A stretch of 64,000 nt of DNA from Achromobacter sp. MYb9. Its GTDB lineage: Bacteria > Pseudomonadota > Gammaproteobacteria > Burkholderiales > Burkholderiaceae_B. Positions 16,740 through 25,555 of the stretch are shown here, one piece after another (positions within the stretch are counted from its first letter, which is position 1; each line of letters opens with the position of its first letter). Location of the stretch: the NCBI RefSeq assembly GCF_002975275.1, contig NZ_PCOQ01000024.1, positions 1 to 64,000 of the forward strand, written 5' to 3'. The notes below the pieces were generated by a model. It was given only the letters and a program-made list of their open reading frames with translations, did no database searches and was not told the origin of the DNA. A program made the position numbers and the translations under genes.

Positions 16740-16793
16740 TATATGCGCGCAAGGCCCGCTAACAGAAGGCGAAACGGGCGTGCCGCGCATATA
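16740..16793. promoter_or_regulatory. Inverted repeat in the divergent sulfur-gene promoter
   Basis: TATATGCGCG (16740-16749) and CGCGCATATA (16784-16793) are perfect reverse complements, with outer partial arms ATTTG and CAAAT. The element sits between the divergent ferritin-like and SfnB-like genes, 81 bases from one start and 91 from the other. It is a candidate operator for a dimeric or LysR-type regulator. Confidence 0.45.
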
Positions 16794-16883
16794 CCGATTT
16801 CAAATAACCGCATGAGGATTCCGTCCTTCCGTGCGCGGCGCCGCACCGATAGGCTGCATGTTTTCCCATTGCCGGGTCGCCAC

Positions 16884-18125
16884 ATGCCGCACGTTTCAAG
16901 CACGACTTCAAGCCAGGACCGGGACGAGGCGCCGCGCCTGGTGCCTGCCGCCCGCATCCAGGACGATGCCCAGGCGGTCGAGGCCGCCCACGCGTTGGCG
17001 GCCGATTTCGCCCTGGGCGCGGCGCAACGCGATCGGGAGCGCGCGTTGCCGTGGCGCGAGATCGAACGCTATTCGGCCAGCGGGCTGGGTGGCATCACGG
17101 TGCCGCGCGAATACGGCGGCGCGGATGTCTCGCATGTGACGCTGGCGGATGTGTTTCGCATCATTAGCGCGGCGGACCCGTCGCTGGGCCAGATTCCGCA
17201 AAACCATTTTGGATTCTTGAATCTGCTGCGGCTGACCGGGTCGCCTGCGCAGCAGCGCCATTACTACGAAGGCGTGCTGGCCGGGCGCCGGCTGGGCAAT
17301 GCCGGACCCGAGCGGCACACTCGCCACGCGCGGGATATCGAGGCAAGGCTCGTGGCGGACGGCGACGGCTATCGTGTCAGCGGGCGCAAGTTCTATTCGA
17401 CCGGCGCGCTATTCGCGCACTGGATCCCGGCAAAGGTGCTGGATGGCGAGGGCAGGCTGGTCACCGTGGTGTTTGAGCGCGGCGCGCCAGGCGTGTCAGT
17501 CGTGGATGACTGGTCCAGCTTCGGCCAGCGCACCACGGCCAGCGGCACCGTGCTGCTGGACAACGCGCGCGTGGAGGCCGGCAGCATCCTGCCCGCTTGG
17601 CGCGCGCAGCAGGCCCCCGCCTTGCAGGGGCCCTTCGCGCAATTGATGCAGGCCGCGATCGATGTAGGCATCGCCGAGGGCGCGTTGCGTGACACGGTGG
17701 CCTTTCTGCGTGAACGTTCCCGGCCCTGGGTCGAGGCCAACGTCGAGCGGGCCACGCAGGATCCTTACGTGATCGCGGACGTGGGCCAGCTCTACATCGA
17801 TTTGCACGCCGCCCAGGCGCTGTTGACGGAAGCCGCGCAATTCCTGGACGACACGCGCGGGCGAACGCTGGACGCGGATGACGTCGCCACCGCGTCGATC
17901 GTGGTGGCGCGCGCCAAGGCGGTGTCCACCGAAGCCGCGCTGGCCGCCGGCGAAAAACTGTTCGAACTGTCGGGCGCGCGGGCTTCCCTGGCCGAATTCG
18001 GGCTGGACCGCCATTGGCGCAACGCGCGCGTCCATACCCTGCACGATCCCGTGCGCTGGAAGTATCACGCGGTGGGCAACTATCTGCTTAACGGCCAACG
18101 CCCCAACCGGCACTCCTGGATCTGA
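16884..18125 (+). CDS. SfnB-like acyl-CoA-dehydrogenase-fold flavoprotein, copy 1
   Basis: A 413-residue protein of the SfnB sulfur-acquisition group in the acyl-CoA dehydrogenase superfamily, related to the FMNH2-dependent monooxygenases DszC and SfnC. It shows GLGGITVPREYGGADVSHVT near residue 65, ISAADPSLGQIPQNHFGFL, SGRKFYSTGALFAHWI, and the C-terminal DRHWRNARVHTLHDPVRWKY in parts (DRHWRNARVHTLHDP). The start at 16884 was chosen because the longer frame from 16743 begins inside the inverted-repeat promoter element. It lies five bases before a paralogue. Likely role: oxygenation of a sulfone, sulfoxide or related sulfur compound during sulfate limitation. Confidence 0.85.
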   Translation: MPHVSSTTSSQDRDEAPRLVPAARIQDDAQAVEAAHALAADFALGAAQRDRERALPWREIERYSASGLGGITVPREYGGADVSHVTLADVFRIISAADPSLGQIPQNHFGFLNLLRLTGSPAQQRHYYEGVLAGRRLGNAGPERHTRHARDIEARLVADGDGYRVSGRKFYSTGALFAHWIPAKVLDGEGRLVTVVFERGAPGVSVVDDWSSFGQRTTASGTVLLDNARVEAGSILPAWRAQQAPALQGPFAQLMQAAIDVGIAEGALRDTVAFLRERSRPWVEANVERATQDPYVIADVGQLYIDLHAAQALLTEAAQFLDDTRGRTLDADDVATASIVVARAKAVSTEAALAAGEKLFELSGARASLAEFGLDRHWRNARVHTLHDPVRWKYHAVGNYLLNGQRPNRHSWI

Positions 18126-18129
18126 CACC

Positions 18130-19347
18130 ATGCCCACCGACAACATATCGTCCCTGGCGGTGCGCCGCGCCGCCGTGATCGACTCCGACGCGCAGGCGCT
18201 TGAGGTCGCGCGTTCGCTGGCCGGGGAATTTGCCCGCGAAGCGTCTCAACGGGACCGCGCGCGCCGGCTGCCGCTGCCCGAACTGGAACGCTATTCCCAG
18301 TCCGGCCTATGGGGCATTACCGTGCCGCGCGAGCACGGCGGCGCCGGGGTGTCGCGGGCGACGCTGGCCGAGGTCACGGCCATCATTTCGGCCGCCGACG
18401 GTTCATTGGGCCAGATCCCGCAGAACCACTATTACGCGCTGGAAGTGTTGCGCGTGAACGGCAGCGCGGACCAACAACGCCGCTTCTACGCGCGTGCGCT
18501 GGCGGGCGATCGCTTCGGCAATGCGCTGGCCGAGACGGGCACGCGCACGGCCGCCGAACGGCGGACTCGGCTTAGCGCCGGCGTCGACGGGGAATGGCGC
18601 ATCAATGGCAGCAAGTTCTATTGCACCGGCGCGCTATATGCCCAATGGATCCCGACGGCCACCGTGGACGGCGACGGCATCCAGCGCCTGGCCATTGTGC
18701 GCCGCGACAGCCCCGGCGTTGAAATCATCGACGACTGGTCGGGTTTCGGCCAGCGTGTCACCGGCAGTGGCACCGTGCACTTCAATGATGTGGCGGTGCC
18801 GGTCGAAGACGTGCTGTTGCTGGCCGACCCCGCCGCGCCGCCCAACACGATCAAGCCTTTGGCGCAGATTGTCCACGCGGCCATCGACCTGGGTATCGGC
18901 CAGGCCGCGCTGGCGGACGCCGTGGCGTTCGTGCGCGAGCGCTCGCGCCCGTGGATCGATGCCGGTGTCGAGCGCGCGGCGGACGACCCGCTGACCATCA
19001 GCGAATTCGGCCGCCTGTCCATCCGCCTGGAGGCCGCGCGCGCGCTCGTGTCGCGGGCGGGCCGCCTGCTGGACACGGCAACCGCCAGCGGCACGGCCGC
19101 CGATGTGGCGGCGGCGTCCATCGCCGTGGCGGAAGCCCGCGCGTTGACCACGGAAGCCTCGCTTGCCGCCGGCACCAAGTTGTTCGAACTGGCCGGCACG
19201 CAGGCCACGCTGGACCACCTGAACCTGGACCGCCATTGGCGCAATGCGCGCACGCATACGCTGCACGATCCCGTGCGCTGGAAGCGCCACGCCGTGGGGA
19301 ACTACTACCTGAACGACATCGCGCCTGGTCGCGCGGGCACCACCTGA
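18130..19347 (+). CDS. SfnB-like acyl-CoA-dehydrogenase-fold flavoprotein, copy 2
   Basis: A 405-residue paralogue of the preceding gene, sharing GITVPREHGGAGVS, ISAADGSLGQIPQNHYYAL, NGSKFYCTGALYAQWI and DRHWRNARTHTLHDPVRWK. The two are clearly a tandem duplication that has diverged in the N-terminal 40 residues and in the 115-145 region (AETGTRTAAERRTR here against GPERHTRHARDIEAR). No catalytic acid typical of acyl-CoA dehydrogenases is evident, which fits the oxygenase branch. It is followed 20 bases later by an LLM monooxygenase that could share a flavin supply. Confidence 0.85.
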   Translation: MPTDNISSLAVRRAAVIDSDAQALEVARSLAGEFAREASQRDRARRLPLPELERYSQSGLWGITVPREHGGAGVSRATLAEVTAIISAADGSLGQIPQNHYYALEVLRVNGSADQQRRFYARALAGDRFGNALAETGTRTAAERRTRLSAGVDGEWRINGSKFYCTGALYAQWIPTATVDGDGIQRLAIVRRDSPGVEIIDDWSGFGQRVTGSGTVHFNDVAVPVEDVLLLADPAAPPNTIKPLAQIVHAAIDLGIGQAALADAVAFVRERSRPWIDAGVERAADDPLTISEFGRLSIRLEAARALVSRAGRLLDTATASGTAADVAAASIAVAEARALTTEASLAAGTKLFELAGTQATLDHLNLDRHWRNARTHTLHDPVRWKRHAVGNYYLNDIAPGRAGTT

Positions 19348-19367
19348 CCCACACGGAACCGCACATC

Positions 19368-20738
19368 ATGGCGAAGAAGAAAATCCTGCTGAACGCGTTC
19401 AACATGAATTGCGTCGGGCATATCAACCACGGCTTGTGGACGCACCCGCGCGATACGTCGACGCAGTACAAGACGCTGGAGTATTGGACCGGCCTGGCCA
19501 GGCTGCTCGAGCGCGGCCTGTTCGACGGCCTGTTCCTGGCCGACATCGTGGGCGTGTACGACGTCTACCAGGACTCGGCCGACCTGACGCTGCGCGAATC
19601 GATCCAGCTGCCGGTCAACGATCCGCTGCTGACCATCTCGGCGATGGCGGCGGCCACGCGGCATCTGGGATTCGGCGTTACGGTCAACCTGACCTATGAA
19701 GCGCCCTACCTGCTGGCGCGCCGTTTCTCCACGCTGGACCATCTGACCAATGGCCGCATCGGCTGGAACATCGTGACGGGCTATCTGGAAAGCGCGGCAC
19801 GCGCGATGGGGTTGTCCGAGCAGATCGCGCACGATGAGCGCTACGACCGGGCCGACGAATTCCTGGAGGTGGCGTACAAGCTGTGGGAAGACAGTTGGGA
19901 CGGCGATGCGGTGAAGGCCGACAAAGGCAAGCGCATCTATGCGGATCCCGCGGCCGTGCGTCGGGTGGATCACGAGGGCAAGTATTACAAGGTGCAGGGC
20001 TTTCACTTGTCGGAACCGTCGCCGCAACGCACGCCGGTGCTGTACCAGGCGGGTTCGTCGGGCCGTGGCCAGGCGTTCGCGGCGCGGCACGCGGAATGTG
20101 TGTTCGTGTCGAGCCAGACCAAGGAGGGTTTGCGCAAGCTGGTGGCGGAGGTGCGCGAGTCGGTCGCCCGCGAGGGCCGCAATCCGCGCGATATCAAGTT
20201 CTTCATGGGCGTGACGGTGGTGGTGGGCACGACGGAGGCCGAGGCGCGCGAGAAGCACGCGGAGTATCTGCGTTACGCGAATCCGGAAGCGGGTCTGGCG
20301 CACTATGCCAGTTCGACGGGCATCGATTTTTCGCGCTACGGCGCGGATGAGCCGATCCGGTATGTGAAGAACAACGCGATCGAGTCGGCCGTGAAAAACC
20401 TGACGGTGGCCAGAACGGACCGCACGGTGACGAATCTGCTGGCGGATATGGCGTTAGGGGGCCGATACCCGGCACTGGTGGGCAGCGCCGCACAGGTGGC
20501 TGATGAACTGGAGGCCTGGGTGGCCGAGACGGATATCGACGGCTTCAATCTGGCGCGAACGGTAACGCCCGAATGCTACGGCGATTTCATCGATCTGGTG
20601 GTGCCGGAGTTGCAGAGCCGGGGGTCTTATAAAACGGCTTACGCGGAAGGGGCGTTGCGGGAGAAGCTGTTTGGGGCGGGGAGGGCGGAGTTGCCTTTGG
20701 AACATGTGGGACGCAAGGGGCTCGTTGGGGCTTTGTAG
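19368..20738 (+). CDS. LLM flavin-dependent monooxygenase, NtaA/SnaA/DszA family
   Basis: A 456-residue luciferase-like monooxygenase of the NtaA/SnaA/DszA branch. Diagnostic segments are KKILLNAFNMNCVGHINHGL at the N-terminus, RGLFDGLFLADIVGVYDVY, RRFSTLDHLTNGRIGWNIVT, DERYDRADEFLEV and YQAGSSGRGQAFAARHAE. Such enzymes use FMNH2 from a partner reductase (SsuE at 21781 is the nearest) to cleave carbon-sulfur or carbon-nitrogen bonds. Together with two DszC-like SfnB proteins it recalls the DszA/DszC pair of sulfone desulfurisation, although the substrate here is unknown. Confidence 0.88.
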   Translation: MAKKKILLNAFNMNCVGHINHGLWTHPRDTSTQYKTLEYWTGLARLLERGLFDGLFLADIVGVYDVYQDSADLTLRESIQLPVNDPLLTISAMAAATRHLGFGVTVNLTYEAPYLLARRFSTLDHLTNGRIGWNIVTGYLESAARAMGLSEQIAHDERYDRADEFLEVAYKLWEDSWDGDAVKADKGKRIYADPAAVRRVDHEGKYYKVQGFHLSEPSPQRTPVLYQAGSSGRGQAFAARHAECVFVSSQTKEGLRKLVAEVRESVAREGRNPRDIKFFMGVTVVVGTTEAEAREKHAEYLRYANPEAGLAHYASSTGIDFSRYGADEPIRYVKNNAIESAVKNLTVARTDRTVTNLLADMALGGRYPALVGSAAQVADELEAWVAETDIDGFNLARTVTPECYGDFIDLVVPELQSRGSYKTAYAEGALREKLFGAGRAELPLEHVGRKGLVGAL

Positions 20739-20956
20739 GTTGCTTGTTAGCGCTTCGTAGGTCGCCCGTCGTCGGGGTCGGGCTGATGGCGCGGGCGGCC
20801 GCATTCTGCATACGCGCCGTTGATGCGTCGTGGCGATGATCGCTTGCGCGAAGCGTCCTACATCCCAAGACATAACTTCATACCGACTAAGTATTTTTCG
20901 CCGTCGATCCGCGATGACAGAATCCATCAATCACTTTCTATCCCGGGCTTTCAAAC

Positions 20957-21757
20957 ATGTCATCGCTGCTTCGCCTCTTGGCCGCATCCACGCTTGCCGT
21001 CGCCTTAGCCGCGCCTGCGCAGGCTGAAGACAAGAACACCATCACGGTCGGCATCTCCGTGGGTACTGCCGAAAAGATCTTTGATGTTGTCCAGAAGGTT
21101 GCCGCCCGGGACGGTCTTGTCATCAGGCTCGTCAAGTTCAACGACTATCAACTTCCCAATGCCGCCCTTAACGCGGGCGATCTCGATGCCAACGCGTTTC
21201 AACACAAACCGTTCCTGGACAATCAGATCAAGGCGCGAGGGTTTGATATCGAGCCAGCGGGCTTGACCGTTACGGCGCCGCTGGGTTTTTACTCGCGAAA
21301 GATCAAGTCGTTGAATGACTTGCCCGAGGGCGCATCGGTCGGGATTCAGAATGATCCCTCGAATGGCAATCGCGCGCTGCGTCTATTGGCGGCGTACAAG
21401 ATCATCACGCTGAAGCCGGAAGCGGAACAGAAGAACACGGCGACGCCGCTGGACGTGGTGTCGAACCCGCGCAAGATCAAGCTGGTGGCGCTGGATGCCG
21501 CGCAGTTGCCACGGTCGCTGGACGATCTGACGGCGGCCTCCATCAATAACGATTACGCCGAACAGGCGGGGCTGGTGCCGGCGCGCGACGCGATCGGGCG
21601 CGAGGCCCCTGACGGACCCTACGCCAATCTCATTGCCGTGCGGACGAAAGACCGCGACCAGCCCTGGGTGAAGCAGCTGGTGGCCGCGTACCAATCCCCC
21701 GAAGTGCGCGCCTATATCGAGAAGGAATTCAAGGGTTCCCTCATCCCCGCTTTCTAA
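20957..21757 (+). CDS. MetQ/NlpA family substrate-binding protein
   Basis: A 266-residue periplasmic binding protein of the MetQ family: a signal peptide ending AAPAQA-ED, then VKFNDYQLPNAALNAGDLDANAFQHKPFLD, shown here by its core LDANAFQH, and the IQNDPSNGNRALRLL segment. There is no lipobox cysteine, so it should be soluble rather than a lipoprotein. It opens the ssuED region and is a paralogue of the second MetQ at 25556. The ligand could be methionine, a methionine derivative or a sulfonate delivered to SsuD. The 217-base gap upstream is AT-richer near 20870-20900 and probably carries the promoter. Confidence 0.9.
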   Translation: MSSLLRLLAASTLAVALAAPAQAEDKNTITVGISVGTAEKIFDVVQKVAARDGLVIRLVKFNDYQLPNAALNAGDLDANAFQHKPFLDNQIKARGFDIEPAGLTVTAPLGFYSRKIKSLNDLPEGASVGIQNDPSNGNRALRLLAAYKIITLKPEAEQKNTATPLDVVSNPRKIKLVALDAAQLPRSLDDLTAASINNDYAEQAGLVPARDAIGREAPDGPYANLIAVRTKDRDQPWVKQLVAAYQSPEVRAYIEKEFKGSLIPAF

Positions 21758-21780
21758 CGCGCGACTTTCGGCGAATCATC

Positions 21781-22374
21781 ATGAGCATCATCACGTTGGC
21801 GGGTAGCCCGTCACAGCGTTCCCGTTCTTCCGCGTTGCTGCGCCATGCCGCCCATCTGCTGCGTTCGCGCGGACTCGGGGTCGTGGAATTGGGCTTGCGC
21901 GACATACCGGCCGAAGAATTGATCGAAGGCCATTACTCGGGCGTCGCGGCCGGCGCGTTGCGGGCGCGCGTGTCGACCGCGGATGCCGTGTTGATCTCGA
22001 CCCCGGTCTACAAGGCGTCGTTCTCCGGCGGGCTGAAGGCCGTGCTGGATTTGTTGGATGAAAAGGCGCTGGCGGGAAAGGTGGTGCTGCCTATCGCCAC
22101 GGGCGGCAGCCCGGCGCATCTGCTGGCGTTGGAATACGGCTTGAAACCGGTGCTGTCCGCCTTGGGGGCGCGCCACATCCTGGCCGGCGTCTACGCCACC
22201 GACAAACAGGTCCAAGTCGAAGACGACGGCCGTATCCATATCGACGACGACGTCCGCGAGCGGCTGGAAGACTCCGTTGACCGGCTGGCCGAACAGGTGT
22301 TGCCGCGCGGCGTCGTTGCCCATGAAGCCTATGACCTGGGACGCCTCGCGCTTGCGGGCGGCTTCAGCGTCTGA
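21781..22374 (+). CDS. ssuE: NADPH-dependent FMN reductase SsuE
   Basis: A 197-residue flavodoxin-fold reductase with the SsuE signature start ITLAGSPSQRSRSSALLRHA, the loop STPVYKASFSGGLKAVLDLL and PIATGGSPAHLLALEYGLKP. It supplies FMNH2 to the alkanesulfonate monooxygenase encoded 15 bases downstream and may also serve the SfnB-like and LLM enzymes upstream. Length matches the family. Confidence 0.93.
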   Translation: MSIITLAGSPSQRSRSSALLRHAAHLLRSRGLGVVELGLRDIPAEELIEGHYSGVAAGALRARVSTADAVLISTPVYKASFSGGLKAVLDLLDEKALAGKVVLPIATGGSPAHLLALEYGLKPVLSALGARHILAGVYATDKQVQVEDDGRIHIDDDVRERLEDSVDRLAEQVLPRGVVAHEAYDLGRLALAGGFSV

Positions 22375-22389
22375 CCCCGGAGTTCCGTC

Positions 22390-23562
22390 ATGGATGTTTT
22401 CTGGTTCATTCCCACGCACGGCGATTCGCGCTACCTGGGCACCAGCCAGGGCGCGCGCGCCGCAAGCTACGACTATTTCCGGCAGGTGGCCGTTGCCGCC
22501 GACACGCTGGGCTACGACGGCGTACTGCTGCCCACGGGCCGGTCCTGCGAAGACGCCTGGGTCGTGGCTTCCAGCCTGATCGGCGCCACCCGCAAGCTGA
22601 AGTTCCTGGTGGCGATCCGGCCAGGCGTCAGTTCGCCGCAGTTTTCGGCGCGCATGGCCGCGACGTTCGACCGTTTGTCCGAAGGGCGCCTGCTGGTCAA
22701 TGTAGTGACGGGCGGTGATCCGGGCGAACTGGAGGGCGACGGCGTCTTCGTCAGCCATGACGAACGCTACGCCATCACGGCCGACTACCTGAACATCTGG
22801 CGAGGCATCCTGGAACGCAGCCACGACGCGGAAGGCTACAGCTTCCAGGGCGAGCAGCTCGTCTCCAAGGGGGGAAAGGTCATTTACCCGCCCGTGCAGA
22901 AGCCGTATCCGCCGTTGTATTTTGGCGGTTCGTCCGAGGCTGCCCACGAATTGGCCGCCGAACAGCTGGACGTCTATCTGACGTGGGGCGAGCCGCCCGA
23001 GGCGGTGGCCAAGAAGATCGCGGACGTGCGCGAGCGCGCCGCCAAACACGGCAGGACCGTGCGTTTCGGCATCCGCCTGCACGTCATCGTGCGCGAAACG
23101 GAGGCGGCCGCATGGGCCGCCGCGGACGAATTGATCAGCCACCTTAGCGAAGATTCGGTGCGCGCCGCGCAAGCCGCATTCTCCAAGATGGATTCCGAAG
23201 GCCAGCGTCGCATGGCTGCCCTGCATGGTGGAAAGCTCAGCGATGGCCAGGGCGGCCGCTCGCATCTGGAAATCTCGCCCAACCTGTGGGCCGGCGTGGG
23301 GCTGGTGCGCGGTGGCGCGGGCACGGCGCTGGTCGGCGATCCGCAGACGGTCGCCGCGCGCATCCAGGAATATGCCGACCTGGGCATCGACACGTTTATT
23401 TTCTCTGGCTATCCGCATTTGGAAGAGTCCTATCGGTTTGCCGAATTGGTGTTTCCGCTGCTGCCCGGCAAAGCGCAGCGCCAGGTTGGCAACACCGTGC
23501 TGACGGGACCCTTCGGCGAAGTCATGGCGACCGAGCTGGTGCCGAAGGAATCGGCAAGCTGA
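22390..23562 (+). CDS. ssuD: FMNH2-dependent alkanesulfonate monooxygenase SsuD
   Basis: A 390-residue LLM-family enzyme that releases sulfite and an aldehyde from alkanesulfonates. Recognisable SsuD segments are [71 protein letters not shown] and [20 protein letters not shown]. It is full length. Its stop overlaps the start of the truncated SsuC-like gene (TGATG), the arrangement expected for an original ssuDCB operon. Confidence 0.96.
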   Translation: MDVFWFIPTHGDSRYLGTSQGARAASYDYFRQVAVAADTLGYDGVLLPTGRSCEDAWVVASSLIGATRKLKFLVAIRPGVSSPQFSARMAATFDRLSEGRLLVNVVTGGDPGELEGDGVFVSHDERYAITADYLNIWRGILERSHDAEGYSFQGEQLVSKGGKVIYPPVQKPYPPLYFGGSSEAAHELAAEQLDVYLTWGEPPEAVAKKIADVRERAAKHGRTVRFGIRLHVIVRETEAAAWAAADELISHLSEDSVRAAQAAFSKMDSEGQRRMAALHGGKLSDGQGGRSHLEISPNLWAGVGLVRGGAGTALVGDPQTVAARIQEYADLGIDTFIFSGYPHLEESYRFAELVFPLLPGKAQRQVGNTVLTGPFGEVMATELVPKESAS

Positions 23563-24047
23563 TGTTTGCCTCCGCCTTCGCCTCCGCTTTTTCCTCGTCT
23601 CCGCGCCGTCGCGCGGCGCGCAACGTGCTTGCGCCCTGGCTGGCGGCCGCCGCGTTGCTGGCGCTGTGGCCGCTGCTTCGGGCCGACCTGCCAGGCGCGG
23701 CGGCGGCACTGTTGCTGGGCGCAGTCCTGGGCGTCGGGCGCGGCGTGCGCGCCGGGGATCCGAAACTGATCGAGATGGGCCGTTCGGTCGGCCTGGCCGG
23801 CTGGCCGCTGTGGCGCGACGTGATCCTTCCTGGCGCCTTGCCGGCACTGCTGTCCGGCGCGCGGCTGGCGCTGGCGCTGTTCTGGGCGTGGCGGGGGATG
23901 GCCCAGACCGCCATCGCGCGATCCGGCGATGGCGCGACGACGCTGGCGCCCATTCTGTCCTATGCGCTGTTGGCCCTGGCCGCGGATACGTTGATCCGCG
24001 TGTTGGCGCGCCGCGCCTTGCGCTGGGATGCCGTCGCGGACTCCTGA
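23562..24047 (+). CDS. Truncated SsuC-like ABC permease (relic)
   Basis: A 161-residue protein whose second half aligns by eye with the C-terminal half of SsuC: GDPKLIEMGRSVGLAGWPLW, DVILPGALPALLSGARLALALFW, and a final ALLALAADTLIRVLARRALRW. This includes the EAA coupling loop. Ordinary SsuC has about 260 residues and six helices. Here the first helices are missing or replaced by a short, Ala/Arg-rich N-terminus (ASAFASAFSSSPRRR). It overlaps the ssuD stop, where a complete ssuC would lie. It is unlikely to form a working channel and is best read as an eroding gene, though the frame remains open. Confidence 0.75.
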   Translation: MFASAFASAFSSSPRRRAARNVLAPWLAAAALLALWPLLRADLPGAAAALLLGAVLGVGRGVRAGDPKLIEMGRSVGLAGWPLWRDVILPGALPALLSGARLALALFWAWRGMAQTAIARSGDGATTLAPILSYALLALAADTLIRVLARRALRWDAVADS

Positions 24048-24075
24048 TGCGCCACACCCTGACCGGAGCCCCGCG

Positions 24076-24876
24076 ATGAACCCGATTTCTCCCCTTTCCG
24101 CCGTGCCGCAGACGGTGATCCGCCTGGATGCGGTCAGCAAGTCCTACGCGACGCGCGCCGGCCGTTTCGACGCCGTGCGGGACGTGTCGCTGTCGATCCG
24201 TGCCGGCGACACCTTCGGCATCATCGGCAAGAGCGGCGCGGGCAAGTCCACGCTGCTGCGGCTGATCAACCTGCTCGAACGTCCGGATGCCGGCGCCGTG
24301 CACGTGGCGGGCACCGAACTGACGGCGCTGTCCAAGCGCGCATTGCGCGGCGCGCGCCAGCACATCGGCATGATCTTCCAGCAGTTCAACCTGCTGCAGA
24401 ACGAGACCGTGTTCGAGAACGTGGCGTTTGCGCTGCGGGTGCATGGCGGGCGTAGTCGCGAACAGATCGCGCAGCGCGTGCGGCAGTGCCTGGAAATCGT
24501 CGGGCTGACGGACAAGACGGCCAGCTACCCCGCGCAGTTGTCGGGCGGCCAGAAGCAACGCGTGGCGATCGCCCGCGCGTTGGCCAGCGAACCCGCGGTG
24601 CTGCTGTGCGACGAACCCACGTCGGCGCTCGACCCCGAGACCACGCGGTCGGTGCTTGCCGTGCTGCGCGACATCAACAAGCGCCTGGGGGTGACCATCG
24701 TGATCGTCACGCACGAACTGGCGGTGGTGCGCGCCCTGTGCCGTCACGTGGCTGTCATGGAAAACGGGCAGGTGCTCGAGCAAGCCGAAATCTCGGGCGC
24801 CAATGTGCATCTGTCGTCCGCGCTGGGCCGCGAGCTTATCCGCGAAGCCACCCATCCCTACGAAGAGGTCGCATGA
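24076..24876 (+). CDS. ABC transporter ATP-binding protein, MetN-like
   Basis: A 266-residue ATPase of the methionine-import type with all motifs intact: GKSGAGKST (Walker A), IFQQFNLLQNETVFENVAF (Q-loop), LSGGQKQRVAIARAL (signature), CDEPTSALDPETT (Walker B) and IVTHELAVVRALC (H-loop). The C-terminal regulatory ACT-like domain of E. coli MetN is absent. The start at 24076 avoids a short extension. It is coupled by a four-base overlap to the MetI-like permease and sits between the two sulfonate-transport relics. Confidence 0.92.
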   Translation: MNPISPLSAVPQTVIRLDAVSKSYATRAGRFDAVRDVSLSIRAGDTFGIIGKSGAGKSTLLRLINLLERPDAGAVHVAGTELTALSKRALRGARQHIGMIFQQFNLLQNETVFENVAFALRVHGGRSREQIAQRVRQCLEIVGLTDKTASYPAQLSGGQKQRVAIARALASEPAVLLCDEPTSALDPETTRSVLAVLRDINKRLGVTIVIVTHELAVVRALCRHVAVMENGQVLEQAEISGANVHLSSALGRELIREATHPYEEVA

Positions 24877-25538
24877 TGCTGGATACCTTTGTGCAGTTGC
24901 TGCCCGAGCTGGGCGTGGCGGTCGGCCAGACCTTTCTGATGCTGGCCATCGCGTTGGCGGCATCCATCTTGCTGGGCGGGCCGTTGGGCGTGTGGGTGTT
25001 CCTGACGGGGCCCGGCCAATCGCTGGACCGCCCGGTGTTGCACCGGCTGCTCAGCTGGACCGTGAATACCGTGCGCTCGTTCCCGTTCATCATCCTGCTG
25101 GTGGCGCTGGTGCCGTTCACGCGGGTGATCGCCGGCACGTCCATCGGACCCGTGGCGGCGGCGGTGCCGCTGTCGTTCGCGGCGATCCCGTACTTCGCGC
25201 GGCTGGTGGAGCAGTGCCTGCGCGACGTGCCGCGGGGCGTGATCGAGGCCGCGCATGCCGCCGGCGCGTCGGAACTGCAAATTGTGCGCCGCGTGCTGTT
25301 GGTGGAGGCGCGTTCCGGCCTGGTGCTGGCCCTGACGGTGCTGGCCGTCAGCTTTCTTTCGTACTCGGCGGTGGCCGGGGTGGTGGGCGGCGGCGGCATC
25401 GGCGACCTGGCCATCCGGTATGGCTACTACCGTTTCCAGACCGACGTGATGGTGCTGACCGTGGCGCTGCTCGTCGTGCTGGTGCAGATCATCCAGGTCG
25501 CCGGCAATACCGTCGCGCGCCGCATCGACAAGCGTTGA
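24873..25538 (+). CDS. ABC transporter permease, MetI-like
   Basis: A 221-residue permease with five hydrophobic segments and the MetI pattern: TVNTVRSFPFIILLVALVPF, then GTSIGPVAAAVPLSFAAIPYFAR and the coupling loop GVIEAAHAAGASELQIVRRVL in parts (EAAHAAGASELQIVRRVLL). The ATG at 24873 overlaps the preceding stop. Together with the MetN-like ATPase and one or both MetQ proteins it makes a complete importer. Confidence 0.92.
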   Translation: MMLDTFVQLLPELGVAVGQTFLMLAIALAASILLGGPLGVWVFLTGPGQSLDRPVLHRLLSWTVNTVRSFPFIILLVALVPFTRVIAGTSIGPVAAAVPLSFAAIPYFARLVEQCLRDVPRGVIEAAHAAGASELQIVRRVLLVEARSGLVLALTVLAVSFLSYSAVAGVVGGGGIGDLAIRYGYYRFQTDVMVLTVALLVVLVQIIQVAGNTVARRIDKR

Positions 25539-25555
25539 TTCCAATGAGAACTCCC

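Noticed and set aside
21811..24963. 1050-residue open frame antisense to ssuE-ssuD-metN
   Set aside because: It covers four well-recognised genes and has an Arg/His/Gln-rich composition typical of shadow frames.
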